Translations under genes and position numbers: made by a program
Shown: piece by piece, positions 1-8,233 of the stretch
Position numbering within the stretch: position 1 is the stretch's first letter
Layout: the number at the start of each line of letters is the position of its first letter
Notes under the pieces: model-generated
The model's database searches: none
What the model was told of the DNA's origin: nothing
What the model saw: only the letters and a program-made list of their open reading frames with translations
Assembly: GCA_963668325.1 (NCBI GenBank)
Contig: OY764222.1
Location: forward strand, 1,798,001-1,862,000
DNA length: 64,000 nucleotides
Direction: 5' to 3'
Origin: MPNP01 sp963668325
GTDB lineage: Bacteria > Pseudomonadota > Alphaproteobacteria > Rhodobacterales > Rhodobacteraceae

Positions 1-1
1 T

Positions 2-586
2 GGTATCATCTCTGACGAAAGCAAAAGAGAATTCGTCCTAGACCTTGGAGCCAAGGGAGTAATTAACCGAAAAGATTTCAACTGTTGGGGGCAATTACCC
101 AAGGTCAATTCACCGGAGTATAAAGAATGGTTCTCTGAAACCAGAAAATTTGGGAAAGCAATTTGGGATATCACCGGTAAGGGTAAGAATGTTGATATCG
201 TATTTGAGCATCCTGGTGAGGCTACATTTCCAATATCTACCTTCGTTGTGAAAAGAGGTGGTATGGTTGTAATCTGTGCAGGCACTTCAGGGTATAACCT
301 AACCATGGATGCACGATATGTCTGGATGCACCAAAAAAGAATTCAGGGTTCTCATTTTGCCAATCTCAAGCAAGCCAGCCAGGCAAACCAATTGGTTTTG
401 GAAAAGAGAATTGATCCTTGCATGTCAGAAGTGTTTGCCTGGGATCAAATTCCTGAGGCACACATGAAAATGTATCGCAATGAGCATAAACCCGGCAACA
501 TGGCAGTAATGATAAGTGCACCTTATCCGGGGCTTAGAACTTTTGAGGATGTAATTGAGGCTGGACAACTTGCCTTGGTAGATTAA
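2..586 (+). CDS. ccr: Crotonyl-CoA carboxylase/reductase, C-terminal part
   Basis: The 5' part lies outside the window; reading frame 2 is open from the first bases to a TAA. The visible 194 residues are the C-terminal nucleotide-binding half of a medium-chain reductase of the Ccr type, with the family-typical stretches GVINRKDFNCWGQLP and FEHPGEATFP. Ccr reduces crotonyl-CoA with NADPH while fixing CO2 to give ethylmalonyl-CoA, the key step of the ethylmalonyl-CoA pathway for acetyl-CoA assimilation; some relatives instead supply extender units for polyketides. Which role applies cannot be told from the fragment. The next gene is almost 700 bases away, so ccr is probably not co-transcribed with it. 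Confidence 0.9.
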   Translation, partial: GIISDESKREFVLDLGAKGVINRKDFNCWGQLPKVNSPEYKEWFSETRKFGKAIWDITGKGKNVDIVFEHPGEATFPISTFVVKRGGMVVICAGTSGYNLTMDARYVWMHQKRIQGSHFANLKQASQANQLVLEKRIDPCMSEVFAWDQIPEAHMKMYRNEHKPGNMAVMISAPYPGLRTFEDVIEAGQLALVD

Positions 587-1281
587 GAAAAAGTTCAAAT
601 AGCTGCTTTTGGCTTTGATTGTGGACTCAATTTATAGATTTTACACCATTGGCTTAACTTCTTCAGAGTTTAGTATAATTTCTGATGAAATCAGTTATCA
701 CTTTGAAGAGTGATTCTTTTTGTGAATTAAAAATGGTTTCAGCCATTCAAACCTTTAGCTGGTATGGATTTCTGATCGGTGAATAGGGTGAATTTGCATA
801 TCCACCTTAAACACCTAATTGCCTTGTATTTCTAACCGTTTCTAAATTTTACGAAAATTTTTATTCACAATATTTTAACTAAATGCTACATTAAATTTGT
901 TTTGTCGGTACCCTTGCTCAATGAAAATATCCCTACACTGGATAGTTGTGTGGCGGGCCCGAAGCTTATTCCCTTAATTTAATCGTTAAAGATTCTTGCA
1001 CAGATCTAATTCTGTTTGAATTTCGACTTTGATCAGTTTGCAGGATCTATCGTCCCCATTCCCATTTTCTTTGAATAGCCCACGCACAATAATCTGCGAT
1101 TTGAAGGTATGGGGTAGCAACTGAGAGTGAAGTATTTTGCCATTTTTTGCGATGAATTGTTAGTTGCAAAACATGCTTGAATTTTTTGATTTCTCTGGGC
1201 TAGGATATAAACCATTAATCAAATAAAATTGTAGTAATCAAAAATCTGTTTAAAAAGCATGATTATTCGTTGGAAATGGTA
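587..1281. other. Intergenic region without recognised gene
   Basis: Nearly 700 bases between ccr and the GMC gene. I find no RNA gene, no convincing terminator after ccr and no ORF with a ribosome site and family resemblance; the 60-residue minus-strand ORF at 1033-1215 has no support. The stretch 840-900 is very AT-rich and could hold promoter elements, but I cannot define one. Confidence 0.4.
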
Positions 1282-2946
1282 ATGAAAGTTGCTGACTATG
1301 TAATAATTGGGTCAGGTAGTTCAGGTTCTGCCTTGACGTACCGATTGGCTGAGAACTCCAAGGATAAAATAATTGTCCTGGAGTTTGGTGGATCCGACTT
1401 TGGGCCATTTATAAACATGCCGGCAGCTTTGTCATACCCGATGAATATGAAGCGGTATGATTGGGGTTATTTTACCGAACCTGAAATCTATCTTAATGGC
1501 AGAAGTATTGCCGCACCGAGAGGGAAGGTGATTGGAGGTTCTTCTTCCATAAACGGAATGGTTTATGTCCGGGGGCATGCTCGAGATTTTGATAATTGGG
1601 CCCAAATGGGAGCTACCGGATGGTCCTACCAGGATGTTGTTCCCTATTTCCGAAGGATGGAAAATTGGCATGATTGTGGTTCTGGTGGCGACCCTTCCCT
1701 ACGAGGGAAAGATGGGCCTCTCCATGTTACCAGGGGGGCACGAAAAAACCCTTTGATTGGTGCTTTTGAAAAGGCTGGGGAACAGGCGGGTTTTCAAGCA
1801 ACCGAGGATTATAACGGGTTCAAGCAGGAAGGGTTTGGACCGATGGAACAAACTATATGGCAGGGTAAACGGTGGTCAGCGGCTTCCGCCTATCTAAAGC
1901 CCGCCCTACAAAAATTAAATGTTGAATTGGTTAAGTGTTTTGCCCGTAAAATAATTTTTGAGGGTAAAAAAGCCGTTGGAGTTGAAGTTAGTATTGGTCA
2001 AAGAATAGAAGTTATCCGCGCAAACAAGGAAATCATAGTTTCTGCATCGTCATTCAATTCTCCCAAACTCCTTCTTTTGTCTGGCATAGGTCCTGCTAAA
2101 GAATTATCAGAATTAGGTATTGAGGTCCTTGCTGATAGGTCTGGGGTTGGTAGCAACTTGATGGATCATCCCGAAGTTTATGTCCAGCAGGCATGCAAAC
2201 AAAACGTGTCTCTGTATAAATACTGGAATTGGTCGGCTAAACTCAAAGCAGGTATTCAGTGGACCTTATTTCGAACAGGGGTTGGAACTTCCAATCATTT
2301 TGAGAGCTGTGCGTTTATAAGATCATCACCTGGGGTAGAGTATCCCGATATCCAGATGCATTTCCTTCCCATTGCCATCAGATATGATGGGCAGGCTACG
2401 TCAGAAGGACACGGATATCAAATTCATATTGGCCCGATGAGGTGTTCATCAAGAGGGAAAGTCTCACTTAGGGATAACAATCCCCAATCGCCACCCAAGA
2501 TCCATTTTAACTACCTGTCTGAACAGAAGGATGTGCTGGATTTCAGAAAATGTGTGGCTGTTGCCCGAGAGATATTTGCTCAACCTGCTTTTGACCCCTT
2601 CCGAGGAAAAGAAATACAGCCCGGTGAAAATGTTACTTCTGATGACGAAATTGATCATTTTGTCAGAGAACACCTGGAGAGTGCTTATCATCCAGCAGGA
2701 ACCTGTCGTATGGGAAATGAAAACGACAAATCAGCGGTAGTGGATCCTCACTGCAGGGTAATTGGTGTAGAAAACCTCAGAGTTATTGACAGTTCTATTT
2801 TCCCTCAGCTAACCTATGGAAACACAAATGGTCCCTCAATAATGGTTGGCGAAAAAGCTGCTGATATTATACTGGGACAATCGCTTCCGCCAAATGAGAA
2901 CGCCAAGGTTTGGATAAATCCAAACTGGGAAACAAGCGACAGATAG
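1282..2946 (+). CDS. GMC-family FAD oxidoreductase (choline dehydrogenase-like)
   Basis: A full-length glucose-methanol-choline oxidoreductase (about 554 aa). The N-terminus has the FAD dinucleotide fold (YVIIGSGSSGSALTYRL), followed by the GMC signature around GGSSSINGMVYVRG. The C-terminus has the active-site His of YHPAGTCRMG (near residue 470) and the YGNTNGPS motif with the catalytic Asn. Such enzymes oxidise primary alcohols to aldehydes; the substrate is not readable. I chose the ATG at 1282 (MKVADYV) with GGA seven bases upstream; a TTG at 1270 and an ATG at 1276 are also in frame. It lies directly before the acyl-CoA carboxylase genes, so its product may feed an isoprenoid or branched-chain acyl-CoA route (inference). 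Confidence 0.88.
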   Translation: MKVADYVIIGSGSSGSALTYRLAENSKDKIIVLEFGGSDFGPFINMPAALSYPMNMKRYDWGYFTEPEIYLNGRSIAAPRGKVIGGSSSINGMVYVRGHARDFDNWAQMGATGWSYQDVVPYFRRMENWHDCGSGGDPSLRGKDGPLHVTRGARKNPLIGAFEKAGEQAGFQATEDYNGFKQEGFGPMEQTIWQGKRWSAASAYLKPALQKLNVELVKCFARKIIFEGKKAVGVEVSIGQRIEVIRANKEIIVSASSFNSPKLLLLSGIGPAKELSELGIEVLADRSGVGSNLMDHPEVYVQQACKQNVSLYKYWNWSAKLKAGIQWTLFRTGVGTSNHFESCAFIRSSPGVEYPDIQMHFLPIAIRYDGQATSEGHGYQIHIGPMRCSSRGKVSLRDNNPQSPPKIHFNYLSEQKDVLDFRKCVAVAREIFAQPAFDPFRGKEIQPGENVTSDDEIDHFVREHLESAYHPAGTCRMGNENDKSAVVDPHCRVIGVENLRVIDSSIFPQLTYGNTNGPSIMVGEKAADIILGQSLPPNENAKVWINPNWETSDR

Positions 2947-2962
2947 AATTAAATTGGTTAAC

Positions 2963-4567
2963 ATGAATCAACTCGTTTCATCCATTGATCCTTCCGCACC
3001 TGAATTTAATGAAAACAGGGAGACCATGGCTACCTTCATTCAGGATTTGCGACAGTTGAATTCAAAGGTGCAGGCCGGAGGTGGTAAAAGTGCCATGGCA
3101 AGGCACAGGAGAAGGAACAAATTGCCGGTCAGGGAAAGGGTAAACCTACTCCTTGATGAAGGTACCCCATTTTTAGAACTTTCACCTTTGGCTGCTCATA
3201 AGGTGTACGAGGAAGAAGTCCCTTCTGCCGGCCTGGTTTCAGGTATTGGTTTGGTTGAGGGAAGGCACTGTATTATCATTGCCAATGATGCTACGGTAAA
3301 AGGTGGAACCTATTACCCGCTAACGGTAAAAAAACATCTGAGAGCTCAGGAAATAGCTCTCCAGAACAATCTTCCTTGTATTTACCTGGTGGATTCGGGA
3401 GGAGCAAATTTACCACATCAGGACGAAGTATTTCCAGACAGAGATCATTTCGGGAGGATATTTTATAACCAGGCCACCATGTCAGCCAAGGGGATACCCC
3501 AGATTGCTGCAGTGATGGGGTCCTGTACAGCTGGAGGTGCCTATGTACCAGCCATGGCAGAAGAGAGCATTATTGTAAAAGGTAATGGCACGATTTTTCT
3601 GGGTGGTCCTCCTCTGGTAAAAGCCGCAACAGGTGAAGTTGTTTCAGCCGAGGAGTTGGGTGGAGGTGAAGTTCACTCAAGAATATCTGGTGTAGCAGAT
3701 CATTTGGCTGAAGACGATATCGATGCCATTGCGAAAATCCGTAGAATTATATCCAACCTTGAGGAAAAATCAGTTTCGAATTCTTCATCAGAACCTGATT
3801 GTCCAAAATATGACCCATTTGAGTTAAATGGCATAATTCCTTCGGATCTGAGGAAATCCTTTGATATCAAGGAAGTTATCACCCGAATTGTTGATGGGTC
3901 AGAGTTTGATGAGTTCAAGGAACTATATGGCACAACTTTGATTTGTGGTTTTGCCAACATCCATGGAATAAAGGTAGGAATACTGGCAAATAATGGCATT
4001 CTATTCTCGGAATCAGCTCTTAAGGGTACTCATTTTATTGAAATTTGTTGCAAAAGAAACATCCCATTAGTGTTTTTACAGAATATCTCTGGGTTTATGG
4101 TTGGTAAATCCTATGAGGCTGGGGGTATTGCCAAAGATGGAGCAAAGCTTGTAACTGCTGTTTCATGTGCACAAGTACCTAAAATTACCGTAATCGTAGG
4201 TGGATCCTTTGGTGCAGGGAACTACGGTATGTGTGGTCGAGCATTCAATCCAAGTTTTCTCTTCACCTGGCCGAATGCCAGAATATCAGTCATGGGGGGT
4301 GAGCAAGCTGCCAGTGTGCTTGCCACAATAAGAAGAGACAAGATTGAAGGAGCCGGTCAATCATGGAGCAAAGAGGAAGAAGAAAGTTTCAAACAACCCA
4401 TAAGGGATAAATTTGAGCGAGAAGGCCACCCCTATTACGCTACAGCTAGGCTGTGGGATGATGGTATTATTGAGCCCAAGGATACTAGAATGGTTTTGGG
4501 ACTTACCCTTGCAGTGACAAAGGGGGCAACTCAAGTGAAAACTGAATTTGGTGTTTTCAGGATGTAG
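2963..4567 (+). CDS. mccB: Methylcrotonyl-CoA carboxylase-type carboxyltransferase beta subunit
   Basis: The protein (about 534 aa) has both crotonase-like carboxyltransferase halves. The N-terminal half shows the MccB-typical DSGGANLPHQDEVFPDRDHF and the oxyanion-hole-like GSCTAGGAYVPAM; the C-terminal half shows GGSFGAGNYGMCGRAF. It would transfer CO2 from biotin on the alpha subunit to 3-methylcrotonyl-CoA (leucine and isovalerate breakdown). Geranyl-CoA carboxylase beta is a close relative and cannot be excluded by eye. The start is taken at the ATG 2963; an in-frame TTG lies at 2954. It follows the GMC gene by 16 bases and precedes the biotin subunit by 29, so the three form an operon. 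Confidence 0.9.
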   Translation: MNQLVSSIDPSAPEFNENRETMATFIQDLRQLNSKVQAGGGKSAMARHRRRNKLPVRERVNLLLDEGTPFLELSPLAAHKVYEEEVPSAGLVSGIGLVEGRHCIIIANDATVKGGTYYPLTVKKHLRAQEIALQNNLPCIYLVDSGGANLPHQDEVFPDRDHFGRIFYNQATMSAKGIPQIAAVMGSCTAGGAYVPAMAEESIIVKGNGTIFLGGPPLVKAATGEVVSAEELGGGEVHSRISGVADHLAEDDIDAIAKIRRIISNLEEKSVSNSSSEPDCPKYDPFELNGIIPSDLRKSFDIKEVITRIVDGSEFDEFKELYGTTLICGFANIHGIKVGILANNGILFSESALKGTHFIEICCKRNIPLVFLQNISGFMVGKSYEAGGIAKDGAKLVTAVSCAQVPKITVIVGGSFGAGNYGMCGRAFNPSFLFTWPNARISVMGGEQAASVLATIRRDKIEGAGQSWSKEEEESFKQPIRDKFEREGHPYYATARLWDDGIIEPKDTRMVLGLTLAVTKGATQVKTEFGVFRM

Positions 4568-4596
4568 ATAACAACTCTAATGAAGATTCAGAAGTT

Positions 4597-6552
4597 TTGA
4601 TAAAAAAGGTATTGATAGCCAATCGAGGTGAAATTGCCTGCCGAATATTCCGAACCTGTAATAGATTGGGCATAAGGACGGTAGGTATTTATTCTCCCAG
4701 CGACCGAAATTCCCTGCACCTAACTCTGGCCGATGAAACTTATTGTGTCGGCCCCGGTGATGTTGGTGAGGGTTACCTGAACGCCGATGGTATTATTGAA
4801 ATCACTCGGAAAACCAACACCGAAGCCATTCACCCAGGCTATGGATTCCTATCAGAAAATCATGTTTTTGCTCAAAAATGCAGGGATAATAAAATTGTAT
4901 TTATTGGTCCAACTCCCGAAGTGATCAAATCCATGGGATTAAAAAACGAAGCCAAACAAATTATGGCCAAGGCAGGGATTCCCGTAATAAGTGGATTTAA
5001 TCTCCAAGACCAGGATCTGGCTTCATTCTTATCTTCAGCAGAAAAGATTGGATACCCTGTTATACTGAAAGCAATAGCAGGTGGTGGGGGCAGGGGGATG
5101 CGGGTCGTGCAATCTGAAGATGAAATGAAGGTGGCCCTTGATTCTGCCAAAAGGGAAGGTCTTTCTTTCTTCGGGGATGAGAAATTGATTATTGAAAAAT
5201 ATATCAAATCCGCCCGCCATATTGAGGTACAAATCCTTGGTGACAATTATGGCAACGTAGTACACCTGTTTGAAAGGGAATGCTCACTTCAAAGGAGGCA
5301 CCAAAAGGTAATTGAGGAAGCTCCAGCTCTTAGCCTTCGACAATCTGTCAGAGAAAAGCTTTTTGAGGCATCAATAACTGGTGGAAAAGCCATAGGATAT
5401 TCTGGGGTAGGTACCTTTGAATTTTTAGTCGAGCCAGATGGCCAATTTTGGTTTCTGGAAATGAATACCCGGATACAGGTTGAACATCCTGTCACCGAGT
5501 ATATTACCGGACTGGATATTGTAGAACTTCAATTAATGGTTTCCTCGGGTGAAAAATTACCAAAATACTTCAAGACTATCCCATCAAAGGGACATGCCGT
5601 TGAAGCAAGGCTTTATCTGGAGAATGCTGATTTTACCCCTAGCTTTGGTAAGATTTATCATTTGGGATTACCTGCAGAAAGTGAAAACCTGAGAATTGAT
5701 CAAGGAGTCCGAGAAGGCGATGAAGTAACCTTAAATTATGACCCGATGATTGCCAAGATGATTGCCTATGGCTCGACCAGGGACCAGGCACTCAAGAGTA
5801 TCAGTAAGGGATTAAGGTCTTTAAGAATAGCAGGCCCATCAACAAATGAGGAATTTCTTGTTTCTCTTGTGAATAACCCCATGGTTAAGGCAGGCAAATT
5901 TGATACTCGATTCATTGAAAAAAATTTACCAGAACTGGTACCTAACCGAAGTGTCCCCCAAAAGGTTTTGGGTATTTCGGCTTATGCTTTGATGATAAAA
6001 TCCAGATATTCATCGCAAGGTTATTCACCTTGGTTTGATAATTCTGGATGGCGATTGGGATCCTCCATAGGAAGAGAGCTAAAGGTTTTGTATGAAAATC
6101 AGTCATGGCGGTTTACCTTGGAAGGCGATGTCCTGACAATTTCAGGATCCGATACTTCCTCTACAGTTGAGGGTTTTTGGTCAAGTAATCGGGATTTTCA
6201 AGGTATCATTGACGGGGATGATTATAACTTGGAGGTCTATGGCGAAGGTGATGATTACACTGTATTTGTCGCAGGTCAAAAACTTAGATTAAAACGAATA
6301 TCTAATCTTCAAGCAACACGGAAGATCAATAAGCAATCTGGAACCTTGATTTCACCAATGCCTGGGATAATTGTCAATGTTCTGGTTGAAAAAGGGGATA
6401 AAATAACATCCGGCACACCATTATTGGTACTTGAAGCCATGAAAACGGAACATGTTATTCGCTCACCACATGCTGGAAAAGTAGGAGAAATTTACTTTTC
6501 CCAAGGCGATCAGGTTTCAGAGGGTGTTGAACTTCTAAATATCCAGAAATGA
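4597..6552 (+). CDS. mccA: Acyl-CoA carboxylase biotin-containing alpha subunit
   Basis: A 651-aa biotin carboxylase fused to a biotin carrier domain, the partner of mccB just upstream. The N-terminus IKKVLIANRGEIACRIFRT is classic. The ATP-grasp loop GGGGRGMR, the EMNTRIQVEHPVTE segment and the C-terminal LEAMKTEH are visible; Lys616 is the expected biotinylation site. It carboxylates biotin with ATP and bicarbonate. The start is TTG: an ATG a little upstream runs into a stop within six codons, and the protein begins exactly at the conserved N-terminus. Methylcrotonyl-CoA is the favoured substrate, geranyl-CoA the alternative. Confidence 0.92.
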   Translation: MIKKVLIANRGEIACRIFRTCNRLGIRTVGIYSPSDRNSLHLTLADETYCVGPGDVGEGYLNADGIIEITRKTNTEAIHPGYGFLSENHVFAQKCRDNKIVFIGPTPEVIKSMGLKNEAKQIMAKAGIPVISGFNLQDQDLASFLSSAEKIGYPVILKAIAGGGGRGMRVVQSEDEMKVALDSAKREGLSFFGDEKLIIEKYIKSARHIEVQILGDNYGNVVHLFERECSLQRRHQKVIEEAPALSLRQSVREKLFEASITGGKAIGYSGVGTFEFLVEPDGQFWFLEMNTRIQVEHPVTEYITGLDIVELQLMVSSGEKLPKYFKTIPSKGHAVEARLYLENADFTPSFGKIYHLGLPAESENLRIDQGVREGDEVTLNYDPMIAKMIAYGSTRDQALKSISKGLRSLRIAGPSTNEEFLVSLVNNPMVKAGKFDTRFIEKNLPELVPNRSVPQKVLGISAYALMIKSRYSSQGYSPWFDNSGWRLGSSIGRELKVLYENQSWRFTLEGDVLTISGSDTSSTVEGFWSSNRDFQGIIDGDDYNLEVYGEGDDYTVFVAGQKLRLKRISNLQATRKINKQSGTLISPMPGIIVNVLVEKGDKITSGTPLLVLEAMKTEHVIRSPHAGKVGEIYFSQGDQVSEGVELLNIQK

Positions 6553-6596
6553 GGGAATGTGAATTGGGCTATAATTGGGGACAAGCTATTAGTTTG

Positions 6597-6893
6597 TCAG
6601 CCTGCATTTGGCAACAATACCGACATGACAGCAATAATGATAGCGGTGGCCGCGGCAATCATTCCAATAAACCAGCGAGTGTTGGCGGTGTCACGCTTGG
6701 CAATGTCTTCACGTAATCGAGCACCATCTTCGCGTAACCGGGCACTGTCTTCACGTAACTTGGCACTGCCTTCCCTTATATCCGCCTGTACGAGTTTCCA
6801 TCCCTTGTCATAACGCTCATTCATTGAAACCATACGTTCCTCCAATACAGCAACCTGGCGAACAATATTAACATACTCGCTCGGTTCCTTCAT
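6597..6893 (-). CDS. Small coiled-coil protein with C-terminal membrane anchor
   Basis: A 98-aa protein of no recognised function. An acidic and basic N-terminal region leads into a heptad-like array of LREDxAR units (three clear copies, residues about 46-66), then a single hydrophobic segment (FIGMIAAATAIIIAVMSVLL) near the C-terminus. The architecture resembles XhlA/holin-like or DUF1640-like coiled-coil anchors. The repeat is also visible in the DNA as a 21-nt array. The competing plus-strand ORF over the same bases reads as serine/arginine repeats and is a shadow. Base composition is GC-richer than the adjoining mcc genes, so it may have been acquired. It stands alone between mccA (plus) and the xdh operon (minus). 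Confidence 0.7.
   Translation of the reverse strand: MKEPSEYVNIVRQVAVLEERMVSMNERYDKGWKLVQADIREGSAKLREDSARLREDGARLREDIAKRDTANTRWFIGMIAAATAIIIAVMSVLLPNAG
6707..6769 (-). repeat. 21-nt tandem repeat inside the coiled-coil gene
   Basis: Three consecutive 21-base units beginning cttc(a/g)cgtaa, with a degenerate fourth unit to about 6790. Each encodes one LREDxAR heptad on the minus strand, so copy-number changes would stay in frame and lengthen or shorten the coiled coil by exactly two turns. Confidence 0.8.
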
Positions 6894-7072
6894 TGCGGTC
6901 TACACTATCCTAAATATTATTTATTGGTGATTGAAATCATATATCATTGTTCTTAGTAAAAGCAAGTTCTTTGCTACCCTGAATTTCTCCCAGCCCCCAT
7001 TCAGTAAAATAAAAAACTATCCCTGATATTATATTCGAGCAGCAGTTTCAGACAGTCTCTGACACTATAGGG

Positions 7073-7210
7073 TTAACGGCACCAAGATTGTCGAGCAGGG
7101 TCCATCTCCAGCCAGCGCTCTGGACCACCCTGGGACTTCTCGGTACGATACTGAACATCCTGTTGGTTGGTTTGACGAGCATAATAGGGAGAAAATAACC
7201 TTCTGTTCAT
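7073..7210 (-). CDS. Possible 45-aa protein of unknown function
   Basis: A minus-strand ORF, ATG to TAA, coding MNRRLFSPYYARQ at its start and ERWLEMDPARQSWCR at its end. The composition is protein-like (aromatic, Gln and Arg rich) and the stretch is clearly GC-richer than the surrounding intergenic DNA, which is why I list it. There is no convincing Shine-Dalgarno and I do not recognise the family. It could be the remnant of a larger acquired gene. The remaining bases between 6894 and 7324 hold nothing else I can identify. Confidence 0.3.
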   Translation of the reverse strand: MNRRLFSPYYARQTNQQDVQYRTEKSQGGPERWLEMDPARQSWCR

Positions 7211-7324
7211 TTGAAGTTTTGTCTCAATTTGCCGGTACCGGGTAAAAAGGGACCATTATAACCTCCTTGACCCGGCCCTTTAAAACAGGCAAAAATTAGA
7301 TGCTATACAAATGTATAATGCAGT

Positions 7325-8233
7325 TTATAACTTCAATAATTCGGTAGAAACCCCGATGGCTATTTGCCAGGGGTGTTTACCTAATTCCCGGTCCCCAATT
7401 GGGCATTTGACCTTGTCCAGAGACTCTTGGGAAAGTCCTAAACTCACTAATCTTTGCTGGAATCGAGACCATTTTGTCTTTGAACCAATTAATCCCAGAT
7501 AGGAAAAATCCTTCCGTAGCAATCCTTCCATTATTTTGAGGTCAAGATCATGGGAATGGGTGAGGACCAGAAATAACCCGTCTTGCGGTGCGTATTTTGT
7601 CAGTTGCTCAGGATTTGGAGCGACTATTTTATTGACACCTTCTGGAATCTGCTTTGGGAACCGCTCCTCGTGAAAATCTATCCAGGTAATTTCAATTGAG
7701 GGCAGGTTGGAAACAAGTCCTACGATGGCTGTACCCACATGACCCGAACCAAAAATCCATAATTGCTTTTTCTTTTCTATTAATGTCTCAGACAACCACC
7801 CTTTCGTAATAACTGAAAGTCCTTCAGACTGTGTGTACTTATAGGTTTCTTTGGTACCAGCACCTTTTTCAATTGGTCTTGAGTAAACTGACTGGTTTAA
7901 ATTTTTTTCCTTAATTGACTTCAGCAAGTCCTTGTTGAAGTACTCAAGGACAAACTTTATGTGCCCCCCACAACACTGCCCAAGGCCAGGCCCAAGCGGT
8001 TGAGAAATAATATGGGGATTTTGATTTCCATCGGCTAATCTGTTTCGACATATGTTGAGTATTTTATACTCCAAGGCTCCTCCACCAATGGTTCCTTGCT
8101 GGCCTTTATCCCAAACCAACATCCGGGTACCAGTTTCGCGAGGAGTAGAACCTTTGGTAGAAACTATCAGAACCCGGATTATCTCCTTATGAACTGAAAC
8201 ATGATTTTCAATTTCTTCTAGATTGAAGGTCAA
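7325..8233 (-). CDS. xdhC: Xanthine dehydrogenase maturation factor XdhC
   Basis: This 302-aa protein has the XdhC/CoxI layout. The N-terminal domain contains STKGSTPRETGTRMLV, an IGGGALEY motif and the Cys pair in GQCCGG. The C-terminal Rossmann-like domain has LWIFGSGHVGTAI and LGLIGSKTKWSRF. XdhC binds the molybdenum cofactor, supports its sulfuration and hands it to the large subunit; it is not part of the mature enzyme. Its start overlaps the end of xdhB by 26 bases, indicating coupled translation as the last gene of the operon. Confidence 0.93.
   Translation of the reverse strand: MTFNLEEIENHVSVHKEIIRVLIVSTKGSTPRETGTRMLVWDKGQQGTIGGGALEYKILNICRNRLADGNQNPHIISQPLGPGLGQCCGGHIKFVLEYFNKDLLKSIKEKNLNQSVYSRPIEKGAGTKETYKYTQSEGLSVITKGWLSETLIEKKKQLWIFGSGHVGTAIVGLVSNLPSIEITWIDFHEERFPKQIPEGVNKIVAPNPEQLTKYAPQDGLFLVLTHSHDLDLKIMEGLLRKDFSYLGLIGSKTKWSRFQQRLVSLGLSQESLDKVKCPIGDRELGKHPWQIAIGVSTELLKL

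Noticed and set aside
6559..6813. 84-aa plus-strand ORF after mccA
   Set aside because: Its serine/arginine repeats are the reverse reading of the 21-nt repeat; the minus-strand protein has a coherent coiled-coil and TM layout.
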